NCBI GenBank assembly: GCA_004297765.1
Contig: SCTZ01000177.1
Span: 1 to 64,000, forward strand
Direction of reading: 5' to 3'
Length of the DNA: 64,000 nt
Origin: Chloroflexota bacterium
GTDB taxonomy: Bacteria > Chloroflexota > Dehalococcoidia > FW602-bin16
Position numbers and translations under genes: made by a program. A model generated the notes under the pieces. That model saw only the letters and a list, made by a program, of their open reading frames with translations, was not told the DNA's origin and made no database searches. Every line of letters starts with the position of its first letter. Position 1 is the stretch's first letter. Below are positions 39,924 through 48,988 of the stretch, one piece after another.

Positions 39924-41755
39924 GTGATTTCACCCGTCATCTCGCTGCCCACCCCGTCTTTGCGTGGACGCTTTGCGCCGAGATAGATCTCCTTGACGCG
40001 CGGGTTCTCCACGACCTGCGCGGGCGGGCCCTCGGCGATCAGTTGCCCGTACTCCAGCACCAGCAGGGAGTCCGCGATGCTGGTTACCAAACCCACGTTG
40101 TGCTCGACCAGCATCAGGGTGGTGCCCGCATCCCGAATCGAACGCATCACGTCGAGCAGTTTCTGGATCTGATGGCGATCAAGTCCAGAGGCCGGCTCGT
40201 CGAGCAGCAACAGGTGTGGCTCCAGCATGAGGGCCCTCGCCAACTCTACCATGCGAAGGTCGGCGTGCGTCAGATCCTCGGCCTTCCTGCCGGCCTGATC
40301 GGCCAGACCGACCAGCGTCAGGGCGCGCAGCGCTCTTTCGCGAGCATCGTTTTCCTCTCGGTTTGACCGAGGCAGTCTGAGGACCGACTCGAAAGCGGTG
40401 GCTTTGCAGAACGTGGCGTGACCAACCATGACGTTGTCCAGCACGCTCATGCGCCCGCAAACACGGGGGACCTGAAACGTGCGAGCGACACCCAGGCGGG
40501 CCAGGGAGTGCGTGGATAAGCTCGAGCGCTGCCGTCCGAGCACGACGAAGGACCCCGAGCTCGGCTTGTAGTAACGGTTGATGAGATTCAGGAGAGTGGT
40601 CTTGCCCGAGCCGTTCGGACCAATGACCCCGTAGCAGAGGCCGGGCTTAATCTCGAAGTCGACCGCGTCCACGGCGGTGAGGCCACCGAAGGTCTTGGTC
40701 AGCTTGTCGGCCGTCAAGAGCGGGCCAGAGTGCGCTTCTCTCAGCTTGGGCGGCGTCTGCATGGTGCGGATTGGCTGCGTGGGCTTGACCTGTCCTTTGC
40801 GGCGGCGCGATTGGAGCGTCTCGATTCCGACAGACAGACCATCCGGCAGCACCCACATGAAGGCCAGCAGCACGCCCCCCCAGACCAGGAGTTGCCAATC
40901 GACCAGCGGTTGCAGGGCGATCGGCAGCCCCACGATCAAGATCGCTCCAATCACGGGGCCCCACAGCGTGGCGTATCCGCCGATCACCGTTCCCAGTAGG
41001 ATGAGCAGCACGAGGTTGAAGGTGAACATGCTTTCGGTCAGATAGCCGCTAAATCCGGCTAGCAGGGCTCCCGCAAAGCCGATGGGAAGGGAGCTGACCA
41101 CGAAGGCAAGCGCTTTTGTTTGAAAGGTGGAGATGCCGATGGACTCGGATGCGACCTCGTTGTCGGACATGAGCTGAAAACGCCGGCCATGCTGGGACAC
41201 GATGAGGTTGCGTCCCAGCCAGAAGGCGGCCACAGCGGTGGCCAGAGCCAGCAGATACTGCCATTGGGGCGTTATCGTGAAAGGCCCGAGGGTCGGCATG
41301 GGAATTCCCGAAAGCCCCTCCCATCCGCCGGTGACGCTGGGGAAGGACAGGATCATTTCCTGTACCAGAAGCACCAGCATGATGGTGAGTACGGCCAGTT
41401 GGAACAGAGTGAGCCGCAGGGCCGGGAGGGTGGTGATGAAGGCGACCACGGCCACCGCCACCAGCGCAAACACGCTCGCGAGCCAGAAGGAGATATGGTA
41501 GTCGCGTGACAGTATCCCGGCCACATAGCCGCCGACAGCAAAGAGGGCCACCGGCGCAAACGAGACCTGACCGGCGTATCCCTGAAGAATATTTGACCCC
41601 ATTATCACCAGGTAGTATATGAACACACTGGTGAACAAGGTGAGATAGTAGGGGTTGGATACTTTCAAAGGAACAAGAGCCGTCACCACCAGCAAACAGA
41701 AGAGAATCCAAAAGGGGGCTGTGGGACGTCGTGCGCCTAGCAATCTGGTCAGCAT
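39917..41755 (-). CDS. livM-livG: LivM-LivG fusion (permease and ATPase)
   Basis: A 612-residue single frame. Residues 1-310 are LivM, a permease with about eight to ten spans and the loop motif QGYAGQVSFAPVALFAVGGY. After a basic linker (QSRRRKGQVKPTQ) comes LivG, an ATPase with Walker A GPNGSGKTT, Walker B LLLLDEPASGLD and VARTFQVPRV. Its signature reads LTHADLRM instead of LSxGxQ, so it lacks the Gly normally needed for ATP contact. One functional site per ATPase pair may suffice, since LivF has an intact signature. ATG 41755 follows a GTAGG-type site. The start overlaps nothing; LivH ends eight bases upstream. Confidence 0.88.
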   Translation of the reverse strand: MLTRLLGARRPTAPFWILFCLLVVTALVPLKVSNPYYLTLFTSVFIYYLVIMGSNILQGYAGQVSFAPVALFAVGGYVAGILSRDYHISFWLASVFALVAVAVVAFITTLPALRLTLFQLAVLTIMLVLLVQEMILSFPSVTGGWEGLSGIPMPTLGPFTITPQWQYLLALATAVAAFWLGRNLIVSQHGRRFQLMSDNEVASESIGISTFQTKALAFVVSSLPIGFAGALLAGFSGYLTESMFTFNLVLLILLGTVIGGYATLWGPVIGAILIVGLPIALQPLVDWQLLVWGGVLLAFMWVLPDGLSVGIETLQSRRRKGQVKPTQPIRTMQTPPKLREAHSGPLLTADKLTKTFGGLTAVDAVDFEIKPGLCYGVIGPNGSGKTTLLNLINRYYKPSSGSFVVLGRQRSSLSTHSLARLGVARTFQVPRVCGRMSVLDNVMVGHATFCKATAFESVLRLPRSNREENDARERALRALTLVGLADQAGRKAEDLTHADLRMVELARALMLEPHLLLLDEPASGLDRHQIQKLLDVMRSIRDAGTTLMLVEHNVGLVTSIADSLLVLEYGQLIAEGPPAQVVENPRVKEIYLGAKRPRKDGVGSEMTGEITC

Positions 41756-41762
41756 GTTTTGC

Positions 41763-42647
41763 CTACACCCTCCGGGCGATTGTGCGTCCGTAGATGCCAA
41801 AGGGCCGTACAATCAGCACTACGGCGAGCAGGACGAAAATCATCGCCTCGCGGTACTTCCCGCCGGTAACAAGCATGCCGAGGCTCAGGACAGCACCGAC
41901 GATCCAACCACCCAGGAGGGCTCCTTTGATGCTACCGAAGCCACCAATCGTCAACGCGACAAACGATATGAGAAGCAAGTCGACGCCGGCGGCGTAGTAG
42001 GCCGAGGCCAGCGGAGCGACCAGAAAGCCGCCGAGACCGGATAGAGCGCCGCCGAGTCCCCATGCTATTAGCCTGACCGCCCCGGTGTTGATACCCCGCA
42101 ACTCGGCCAGTTCTTTGTCTTCGAACGTGGAGCGCAGCGCATTGCCTATCTTTGTTTTGTCCACCACAAAGTAGTAGGCAACCACCGTCAGCAGGGCAAC
42201 GGCCGCCGCCAGTATGAACTGGGGGTGGATGCTCACGGCGCCGATCTTCAACAGGCCGAGATTCAGGTACTGCGGGAATACCAGCGGTGCGCTGCCCCAG
42301 ATGAACTTGGCGGCCTCACGAAGAAGGACGGCGAAGCCGAAGGTTGTGACGAAGAATCCGAGGTGACCTTTCGCCTTGGCGATGGGCCTGATGGCCACCC
42401 GTTCTTCTAGGATCCCAAGGACGGCCGTGAGCAGAACGGCCACCACGAGCGCCACCCAGGGGGGTAAGCCCCACACGGCATACACGGTGTAGCCCGACAG
42501 GATCCCCACGGTGACCAGGTCGCCCTGAGCGAAGTTCAAGACGGACGTGGCGTTGTACACGATAACGAAACCCATCGCTATGAAGGCATATATGCTGCCA
42601 GTAGACAGACCCCGGATCAACGCATCAAGGACAAGATCGCTGCTCAT
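41763..42647 (-). CDS. livH: ABC transporter permease LivH
   Basis: A 294-residue permease of the branched-chain amino acid class, with about eight spans. The family run GLSTGSIYAFIAMGFVIVYN, then NFAQGDLV and the late LLGGWIVGAVLS, is intact. The cytoplasmic coupling loop around LRSTFEDKELAELRGINT contacts the ATPases. ATG 42647 has GAGGGGGATGCGAGG upstream. A hairpin separates it from livK. Confidence 0.9.
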   Translation of the reverse strand: MSSDLVLDALIRGLSTGSIYAFIAMGFVIVYNATSVLNFAQGDLVTVGILSGYTVYAVWGLPPWVALVVAVLLTAVLGILEERVAIRPIAKAKGHLGFFVTTFGFAVLLREAAKFIWGSAPLVFPQYLNLGLLKIGAVSIHPQFILAAAVALLTVVAYYFVVDKTKIGNALRSTFEDKELAELRGINTGAVRLIAWGLGGALSGLGGFLVAPLASAYYAAGVDLLLISFVALTIGGFGSIKGALLGGWIVGAVLSLGMLVTGGKYREAMIFVLLAVVLIVRPFGIYGRTIARRV

Positions 42648-42789
42648 CCTCGCATCCCCCTCGCTATCACTACTCGAACTCTTTGAACGCCGACTCGACA
42701 CGTGGGCTGTCCCGACCGGGGTTGTGGTTCTGTCAGCCTGTTCAGTGAGCGGTCACGGAGCACTCCAGGCGCTTGTGGACAGTTGCGCG

Positions 42790-42823
42790 CCGGGCTCTCG
42801 CTGCCTCGGACAGCGAGAGCCGG
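42790..42823. other. Stable hairpin between livK and livH
   Basis: CCGGGCTCTCGCTG pairs with CAGCGAGAGCCGG (one bulged G) across a 7-base loop. It lies just after the livK stop on the minus strand, has no T tract, and may protect livK mRNA or reduce read-through so that the binding protein is made in excess. Confidence 0.55.
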
Positions 42824-42832
42824 CAAGTGAGC

Positions 42833-44119
42833 TTACCGCGACGCCTCCAGCTTGAAGTAGTCGTGATAAGTGGGGAACACCTTAACCATAGTCAATCCCT
42901 CGAGCGGGGTGGCATCGTGCTGTTTCGCAGACAGCCGGAAGGGATAGGACTCCCCGATCAGCGGCCCGCGAAACTCGCTCATCGACTCAAGGGTCTTGGT
43001 CAACTCGGGACCACTGGTGCTGCCTGTCTTCTCGATGGCTGCCTTCAGGAGCCAAAGCGAGTCGTACGCGAGCATGGGGACGGTGAGGTTTCCAGTTACA
43101 GGCTTGGGTAACTTGGACTTCCACTTCTTGACGAAGTCCAGGGTCTTCTGCGAAACGTTGCCACTGGAATCGGCTACGGCAAAGCGCGAGCTGAGCATGG
43201 CGAAGTTCTTTGCCACGGGCAGGGCCTGCAGTTTGTCCCAGTCAGCGTAGCTGAACTGCATGTTCCCCACGACAGGAATGTTCCAGCCCATGGTATTGAG
43301 GTTGTTGATGAAGGTATTGAAGATGGGACCACGCTGGCCGAAGAACAGGACCTCGGCGCCCTTGGATTGCTCGAGCTTGAGCTGCGTCGTCAGGTCGAGG
43401 TCGGTGAGAGCGAACTGCTGGATATCCAGAGGCTGTGGAACACCCAATTCCTTCAGCGCCGCCGTGAGCTCGTCGGATTCCATCTTGCCATAGGCGGTGT
43501 TGTCCACCAGCATGGCGACCTTGGTCTTGCCGAGGGTCTTGACGATATACTTCGCAATCTCCCGGCTTTCGTTGAGGCTCGTGGTGCCGGTCGTGAAGTG
43601 GTATGGGTATTTGGCCGGGTCCTCGTAGATCGAGGCGTAGACCATGTAGGCCTGGAAATTCACCTTCTTCTCTTGCGTCAGCAGCGTCGCCGTGCCAAGA
43701 GTGCTGGAAGGATTTAGCTGGAGGATGACGTCTGCCTTGTCCACATACAACAGCTTCTTGACGTTGTCCTGTGCCTTGGTCACATCACCCTGGTCGTCGT
43801 AGGAGATCACCTGAACCGGGCGGCCCATGATTCCGCCCGCGGCGTTGATGTCGTCGACCGCCGCGTCGTAGCCGGCCTTTCCACCAAGCCCGGCGTCGGG
43901 GTTGACTGTCAGGTCATAGGTCCAGCCGAATTTGATCGGGTCTCCGGTGGGGGCGACGGGTTTTGCCGAGGTTGCGGCTGACGGTTTGGTCGTCGGCGCG
44001 GTCGTGGTCGCGGGTGTCGTCGCAGGCGCTGCCGATTGCGTGCAAGCAGTGACCGCTGTCAAAATGGCGGTCACCAGCACTAGAGCGATGAATCTCACTG
44101 TCGATGCCGATCGTCTCAT
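42833..44119 (-). CDS. livK: LivK-type substrate-binding lipoprotein of the liv cluster
   Basis: A 428-residue periplasmic-binding protein. The signal ends in a lipobox (ILTAVTACTQS), followed by a Thr/Ala/Pro-rich tether and the type I binding domain (IKFGWTYDLTVNPDAGLGGK, then AAVDDINAAGGIMGRPVQVI). It is the first Liv gene on the minus strand, followed by livH, livM-livG and livF. ATG 44119 has GGAGGAGG upstream. Because the surrounding genes activate and oxidise acyl-CoAs, the ligand is probably the acid to be degraded. Confidence 0.9.
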   Translation of the reverse strand: MRRSASTVRFIALVLVTAILTAVTACTQSAAPATTPATTTAPTTKPSAATSAKPVAPTGDPIKFGWTYDLTVNPDAGLGGKAGYDAAVDDINAAGGIMGRPVQVISYDDQGDVTKAQDNVKKLLYVDKADVILQLNPSSTLGTATLLTQEKKVNFQAYMVYASIYEDPAKYPYHFTTGTTSLNESREIAKYIVKTLGKTKVAMLVDNTAYGKMESDELTAALKELGVPQPLDIQQFALTDLDLTTQLKLEQSKGAEVLFFGQRGPIFNTFINNLNTMGWNIPVVGNMQFSYADWDKLQALPVAKNFAMLSSRFAVADSSGNVSQKTLDFVKKWKSKLPKPVTGNLTVPMLAYDSLWLLKAAIEKTGSTSGPELTKTLESMSEFRGPLIGESYPFRLSAKQHDATPLEGLTMVKVFPTYHDYFKLEASR

Positions 44120-44307
44120 TGGCCTCCTCCTGTTACTCCGTATCTCATCCGCGAAAAATACCCTGTCCATTCACAGAGGCTTGCTGTCCCGGGTATACCG
44201 CTCCGCACCGGGAGCGACTCTGCCCAGCCGCACCGACGCGATTACGTCATCCCTCACCTCCAGCACTCGGATCGCGAGCCCGGCATAGATTTCTTTTCCA
44301 CCAAGGT

Positions 44308-45510
44308 TCAGGGGAGGCCGTAGATGATCACACCACAAACGAACCGTCCCGGATGGCCTCCCTGGTTGTGGCTCAGTCCGAGGCGCGCGTTCCGCACCTG
44401 GCGCGATGGCTCGGCTTTCCCTTGAAGTTGTTTGTAGATCTCATAGGCTTCGCGGCAGCCGCTGGCGCCCACTGGATGGCCGAAGGACTTCAGCCCACCA
44501 CTGATGTTCACCGGCATCTCGCCGTCGTGGTAGTAGGCGCGGCTTTCGGTGAACTCTTTCTGGTATTGCCCACGTTCGCAAAGCGACAGATGCTCGGAGG
44601 CCAGGAGCTCAGCAATCGAGAAGCAGTCGTGCAGCTCCACAAGATCGAGCTCATTTCGAGGATTCTTGATGCCCGCTTCACGATAGGCCTGGTTAGCCGC
44701 GGCCTCGGTCGCATCCCAGGTGGTGAGATCGAAATCGTCCATCTCCTTGCCCCAGCCCGGGGTTGCCACCAGGCCCATGCCCTTGATGGTGACGTAGTCG
44801 TCCCGGTAGCGCTTGGCCTGATCGGCTGGCACAAGGATCGCCGCTGCTGCACCGTCTGTTACTCCGCAACAATCAAACAGCCCCAGGGGCCAGGCGACCA
44901 TCGGGGCCGCCATGACTTGCTCCACGGTTACTTCTTTTTTGAGGTGCGCTCTCGGGTTGCGGGCGCCGTAGTAGTGGCTCTTTACCGAAATCTCCGCCAA
45001 CAGCCTCTTGCCTTGCTCGGGCGACAGATGATGCTTGTCAAAGTAGGCTGTGGCCGCCATGGCGTACCGCGCGGGAGAGGTGCCGCCGTAGGCATACACG
45101 GGGTCCCATTTGCCCGGGTATTGCGCGCCCAGACCACCGTAGCCCGAGTCCTTGATCTTCTCAACGCCGATGGCGAGCACGATGTCGTATGCTTTGGCGG
45201 CCACGCCGTAGACAGCACCTCTAACGGCCTCCTGGCCCGTCGCACAGAGATTCTCCACCCTGGTAACAGGGATGGATGTCTGAAGCACTTGCGATAACAA
45301 CAGTCCGGAGGGGGGACCGCCGCCCATTTGAGATCCCATCACAGTGCCTAACCACGCAGCCTGAATATCGCCTATGGTTATGCCGGCATCGCGGCAAGCT
45401 TCGCTGACCGCCTCCTGAATTAAATCGTCGACGCCGGTGCCCCAGCGCTCTCCGAAATGCGAGCAGCCCATCCCGACGATCGCGACCTTATCCTTAAGCC
45501 CTTCTGTCAC
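44308..45510 (-). CDS. Thiolase (SCP-x type)
   Basis: A 400-residue thiolase of the sterol-carrier-protein/lipid-transfer class. The nucleophilic Cys89 is present in VENLCATGQEAV, the His is in LVELHDCFSIAEL, and GLKSFGHPVGASG is intact. It therefore can form an acyl-enzyme, unlike the homologue at 52691. Its start overlaps the HMG-CoA-synthase/DUF35 fusion stop by four bases, matching the thiolase, synthase and DUF35 channelling complexes known in archaea. The next gene downstream, livK, is about 190 bases away. Substrate unknown. Confidence 0.88.
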   Translation of the reverse strand: MTEGLKDKVAIVGMGCSHFGERWGTGVDDLIQEAVSEACRDAGITIGDIQAAWLGTVMGSQMGGGPPSGLLLSQVLQTSIPVTRVENLCATGQEAVRGAVYGVAAKAYDIVLAIGVEKIKDSGYGGLGAQYPGKWDPVYAYGGTSPARYAMAATAYFDKHHLSPEQGKRLLAEISVKSHYYGARNPRAHLKKEVTVEQVMAAPMVAWPLGLFDCCGVTDGAAAAILVPADQAKRYRDDYVTIKGMGLVATPGWGKEMDDFDLTTWDATEAAANQAYREAGIKNPRNELDLVELHDCFSIAELLASEHLSLCERGQYQKEFTESRAYYHDGEMPVNISGGLKSFGHPVGASGCREAYEIYKQLQGKAEPSRQVRNARLGLSHNQGGHPGRFVCGVIIYGLP

Positions 45511-46940
45511 TTCTCATCTCCGTTCTCGAGCGATCTCGCCGGTTTGCACTTCCAGAAGTAGTTGTGGAGACCCGAGCCAGAGTGAATTCTCCGAAAGGTC
45601 AGCTCCATTGGCATGCCGGGCCTGATTTCCGCCGGGTTTCGATCCGTCATCTGGCTGAAAAACCTCCCGCCTCCCTCGAGGTTGACGGCGGCCAGAACAT
45701 TGGGCGGATCTACAACCGGGGACCTTTCGTCAATACTGAAGGTGACCAGTGTCCCCTTCTTGTCGGCGAGCGGAACGTCGATCAATTCCTTCTCTTCAGC
45801 TCGGCAGTACATGCAGTACTTCTGCTTCGGAAACTGCACCTTTCCGCACCTGCCACACTTATGTCCATGCAGCCTGTAGGTGTGCTTTCGTTCGCGCCAC
45901 ATGTTGGTGAGCGCCGCCCTGGGGGGGGGCTCGAAACTGGGCTCAAACTCCATGAGCTGCCGGAACTTGATGTAGCGGCCGTAGCTGTCCAGCATCATCT
46001 TCGAGGCGACGTGTCTTCGAATCCCCAGCCTGTCTCGTAGCTGACCGATCCCCTCGCCGACGCGAAAGGACCAGGCCTCGGCGCCGTCCCCGTAATTGGC
46101 TAGCAGTATTCGGTCTCCGATCTCGCTCTCCTCGAGCGCGCCGACCAACATCATGGGGACCGCAGCCGCCCCGGTATGGCCGACGGTCAGCGCGAGCGAG
46201 TTCTGCAACTGGCGCGGCTCCAGACGCAGGGCTTTGGCCATGCTGCGCTGGTCACCGCCTACGGTGGGAAATACAACCTTGGCGAAGTCGCCGATGCCTC
46301 GATTGCTGACCTGCACTAGCGCTGAAACGACTTTCTGGAGGTGAGGGCCGTAACCTTCTTCGCGTATAAACCGATCCTCCCAGGACTTGACCCACCTGTC
46401 GTTGTCCAATCTCCAGTTATCGATGAACTCGCTGCTGGTGAAGCAGTTCCTCTCGATTTCCACGGCCGCGTTGTCTTTTCCGATGAGAAAGGCTACAGCA
46501 CCGTCGCCCAGTATCGGCTCATAAGTCGAGTCGGGGTACGGGATGCGACAATCGGCCACAACCACCAGCACACGATCCGTGGTCCCGGCTTCGACGGTAT
46601 CCAGGGCCATCTTGAGAGCTAAGGTCCCGGATCTCAGCGAGTTGCCGATGTCCGCTGTGACGATCTCCTCCCGAAGATCCAGCGCAGCTGCCATGATGCT
46701 CGCTGCCTGCTTTTCCTTGAAAGGAAACGTGGTGGAAGCGAAGTACAGGGCGCCGATGGAGGCCTTCTCCAAGCCTCTGAGGCAGTCCCTCGCCGCCTCA
46801 ACGCCCATCGTCAGACTGTCTTCGTCGAAGTTCGCGACAGCTTTTTCGCCCGCGCCTGAGCCTCCCCAGATCTGAGCGAGGGTCGCTCGGCTCAGCCTGT
46901 AGATTGGAACATAAGCGCCATACGAGACTATGCCTGCCAT
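45507..46940 (-). CDS. HMG-CoA-synthase-like protein fused to DUF35
   Basis: A 477-residue protein. Residues 1-330 have the HMG-CoA synthase/KAS III fold (GIVSYGAYVPIYRLSR, VVVADCRIPYPDSTYEPILG, GDGAVAFLIG). Residues about 350-477 are a DUF35 zinc-ribbon and OB fold with CGRCGKVQFPKQKYCMYC. At the place of the catalytic Cys (ACKAGT) the sequence reads NSLRSGT, so Leu102 replaces it. It cannot make the usual acyl-enzyme and may be a scaffold or use another chemistry. ATG 46940 has GGAGG ten bases upstream; the frame is open to 47003. Confidence 0.83.
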   Translation of the reverse strand: MAGIVSYGAYVPIYRLSRATLAQIWGGSGAGEKAVANFDEDSLTMGVEAARDCLRGLEKASIGALYFASTTFPFKEKQAASIMAAALDLREEIVTADIGNSLRSGTLALKMALDTVEAGTTDRVLVVVADCRIPYPDSTYEPILGDGAVAFLIGKDNAAVEIERNCFTSSEFIDNWRLDNDRWVKSWEDRFIREEGYGPHLQKVVSALVQVSNRGIGDFAKVVFPTVGGDQRSMAKALRLEPRQLQNSLALTVGHTGAAAVPMMLVGALEESEIGDRILLANYGDGAEAWSFRVGEGIGQLRDRLGIRRHVASKMMLDSYGRYIKFRQLMEFEPSFEPPPRAALTNMWRERKHTYRLHGHKCGRCGKVQFPKQKYCMYCRAEEKELIDVPLADKKGTLVTFSIDERSPVVDPPNVLAAVNLEGGGRFFSQMTDRNPAEIRPGMPMELTFRRIHSGSGLHNYFWKCKPARSLENGDEK

Positions 46941-47010
46941 ATTCCGCGCGCCTCCAGAGCGAGATCGGGGAACTTCTAGGACGAACCGTCCCCACTCGTG
47001 CAAACGGACG

Positions 47011-47949
47011 TTAACTACCTGGTTCCCGCGGGGCCACGTTCATGTGGCCTGCTGGCACAGTTTCCGCAAAAAACTGCTCCAGAGCTTCAACAGTCCATAC
47101 GCCTTCTTCCTCTGTCTTGACGGCTACCTTCTCCGGGGTGGGCTCCGAATAGAGGCCGACCTTTCCGCCTTCGACGAGGAAGACCCTGCCGCTGAAGTTG
47201 ACCGCACCATCGGACGCCAGGAAGACAACCAGCGGAGCCACCTGCTCTGGTTTGGGCATGCTCTTGAGCTGCTGTTCTGCCTGTTGCTGTGTGATGAGCC
47301 CTTGCTCAACCCTTCTCTGCATGCTCGCTTTAACTTCATCCGTGAGCGTCATCCTGGTCGCCGCGATTGGAGCGAAACAGTTGGCCGTCACCCCGTACTT
47401 TCCCATTTCGAGGGCGATGGCCTTGGTGAGGCTAACGACACCGCCTTTCGCGGCGCCGTAATTCGCATGGCCTAACGTTCCCAGCCAGGCCGCGGAAGTG
47501 ACGTTGACGATCCGCCCGTACTTCTGCTCGCGCATCTTAAGACAGGCGTGCCGGCAAGTGTTGAAGGTCCCCGTGAGGTGAACGCTGATCACCGCGTTCC
47601 ATTCATCCGCGGACATGTTCCAGATCATCCTGTCGCGCAGGTTGCCGTGCAGATTGACCAAGATGTCTATGCTGCCAAAACTGTCCACGCAGGCCCCAAT
47701 GAGTCGCTCGGCGGCGGCAAAGTCGGAAATCGACTCGTAGTTGGCAATGGCGGCACCGCCCCGTCGCTTGATCTCGTCAACCACCAGATCAACCGGCGCG
47801 GTACTACAACCGCTGCCGTCTCGCGCTGCGCCAACGTCACTGACCACAACATTGGCACCCGCGGCGGCCAACGCCAGGCATACGTGGGAGCCGATGCCCC
47901 CGGCACCTCCTGTGACCACCGCGTTCTTGCCCTTTAGCCTCTCATCCAT
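47011..47949 (-). CDS. SDR-family 3-hydroxyacyl-CoA dehydrogenase-like
   Basis: A 312-residue short-chain dehydrogenase. The NAD(P) motif is TGGAGGIGSH, the NAG-like motif is VNLHGNLRD, and the catalytic set is Ser in VTSAAWLG, Tyr-Lys in YGAAKGG. The length and insert after the TGGAGGIG motif resemble the D-3-hydroxyacyl-CoA dehydrogenase domain of multifunctional enzyme type 2. An extra 70-residue C-terminus is present. ATG 47949 follows GAGGGGAAG. It begins the minus-strand catabolic run, facing the mobile elements upstream. Confidence 0.87.
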   Translation of the reverse strand: MDERLKGKNAVVTGGAGGIGSHVCLALAAAGANVVVSDVGAARDGSGCSTAPVDLVVDEIKRRGGAAIANYESISDFAAAERLIGACVDSFGSIDILVNLHGNLRDRMIWNMSADEWNAVISVHLTGTFNTCRHACLKMREQKYGRIVNVTSAAWLGTLGHANYGAAKGGVVSLTKAIALEMGKYGVTANCFAPIAATRMTLTDEVKASMQRRVEQGLITQQQAEQQLKSMPKPEQVAPLVVFLASDGAVNFSGRVFLVEGGKVGLYSEPTPEKVAVKTEEEGVWTVEALEQFFAETVPAGHMNVAPREPGS

Positions 47950-47998
47950 GTTTCGACTTCCCCTCTTACTGGTGCATCCGCCAAGTCTAATCGACATT

Positions 47999-48086
47999 CG
48001 TAGTGGCGGACCGCCGTGTCCGCCAGAGGTGGGGCGGGGGCGCGCCCTACCCCACCCCCCGGCGGACAGAGCCGTCCGCCGCTACG
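47999..48086. repeat. REP-like element with long inverted arms, short form
   Basis: Left arm CGTAGTGGCGGACCGCCGTG and right arm ending CCGTCCGCCGCTACG are near-perfect complements, each with a small internal stem, joined through C-rich and G-rich runs. It has the same ends as 22194-22380 but only about 35 bases in the middle. It lies just upstream of the SDR gene. Confidence 0.7.
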
Positions 48087-48120
48087 AAAACGTAAGGGAC
48101 TTGGTGGATCCACCACTTAC

Positions 48121-48246
48121 TGCATTGTTCCGTAAGTCAGTACCACACTGCGGAGACGGCGCAGTTGGACCGCCACCCCAGACCGCCGCGGTTTCCGAAA
48201 CCGCAGCGGTCTTCTCAGACAGGATGCCGGACTTGAGGAACGACGC
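48121..48246. mobile_element. 126-bp MITE-like element, copy 1
   Basis: The ends are imperfect inverted repeats (TGCATTGTTCCGTAAGTC on the left, GACTTGAGGAACGACGC on the right). The six bases ACTTAC occur directly on both sides (48115-48120 and 48247-48252), as expected for a target-site duplication. The inside carries the 33-bp palindrome at 48180-48212. It encodes nothing and would depend on a transposase elsewhere. A close copy is at 49337. Confidence 0.75.
48180..48212. repeat. 33-bp palindrome inside MITE copy 1
   Basis: A 15-3-15 inverted repeat, AGACCG to CGGTCT, with one mismatch between arms. Same family as 3389, 34151 and 49396. Confidence 0.75.
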
Positions 48247-48357
48247 ACTTACTACGTGCTCAGTAGATCTCGTACACGTTTCCGGCCAGCGCCTTGCCAA
48301 CCCGGGGACTCGTCGATTTCATTTCCGGGCAGTCCCCTGATCCCGCACCAGTCAACC

Positions 48358-48837
48358 CTACATTGGTATGAAGGGACCTACATGGTGCTCGATGCAAACA
48401 AACGTCTCGAAGGTGCGCAGTCCTTCGATTCTGGCGAAATCGTCTTTCAGGAATGTCATGAGGGCTTCGTTGCTGCGAAACAAGCCAAGTGCCGCCAGGT
48501 TCCATCGCCCGGTGATGGTGGAGAGCCAGGTGATCTGGCGACAGCGCGTCAACAGATGGACGGCGTCGCTCACCTTGTTCGGCGCCACCTCGCAGGTGAA
48601 GAGCACTACGAGCAGAGGACCAACCTTCTTCGGATCTACGCGGGCGGTCAAATGCAAGACGCCCGTCTGGATCATCTTCTGAATCCTCTGGCTGGCGGTC
48701 GTTGGACTAATGTTCAGCTGCGCGGCCAACGTCCTGCTACTCTGTCCAGCATCGAGCTCCAGCAGATGGATCAGCTTCTTATCCAGGCTATCCAGTTCGT
48801 AGATTACCTTGCCATCCTGGGTTACCAGTTTGTCCAT
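48358..48837 (-). CDS. Lrp/AsnC-type regulator, copy 1
   Basis: A 159-residue regulator. The N-terminal half has the AsnC helix-turn-helix (LDSLDKKLIHLLELDAGQSS, then RTLAAQLNISPTTASQRIQK). The C-terminal half is an AsnC ligand-binding domain (VVLFTCEVAPNKVSDAVHLL, STITGRWNL). It differs from the neighbour at 49553 at about 19 positions by hand count, so it is a recent tandem duplication. It has its own strong promoter. It probably senses an acyl-CoA or amino acid related to the surrounding catabolic genes. ATG 48837 follows GGAGC. Confidence 0.87.
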   Translation of the reverse strand: MDKLVTQDGKVIYELDSLDKKLIHLLELDAGQSSRTLAAQLNISPTTASQRIQKMIQTGVLHLTARVDPKKVGPLLVVLFTCEVAPNKVSDAVHLLTRCRQITWLSTITGRWNLAALGLFRSNEALMTFLKDDFARIEGLRTFETFVCIEHHVGPFIPM

Positions 48838-48932
48838 TGTGCAGCTCCGTTCCCACGAAAGCTCCGAGCGGGCCACCTTGAAGCATAATAACTGGACACA
48901 TGCGCACTATTAGGACGATTACACCATCAGAC

Positions 48933-48945
48933 CAGTGGTCCACTG
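48933..48945. promoter_or_regulatory. Palindromic operator candidate of regulator copy 1
   Basis: CAGTGGTCCACTG, a perfect 6-1-6 inverted repeat, lies just downstream of the expected transcription start of the regulator. It may be its own binding site. Position is the only evidence. Confidence 0.4.
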
Positions 48946-48959
48946 TTCAGAGCGAAGTG

Positions 48960-48988
48960 ATTATCGCACTAGCGTTTAGATTTGTCAA
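48960..48988 (-). promoter_or_regulatory. Promoter of regulator copy 1
   Basis: Perfect TTGACA (48983-48988), 17-base spacer, GATAAT (48960-48965) on the minus strand. The transcript would have a leader of about 115 bases. Confidence 0.75.
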
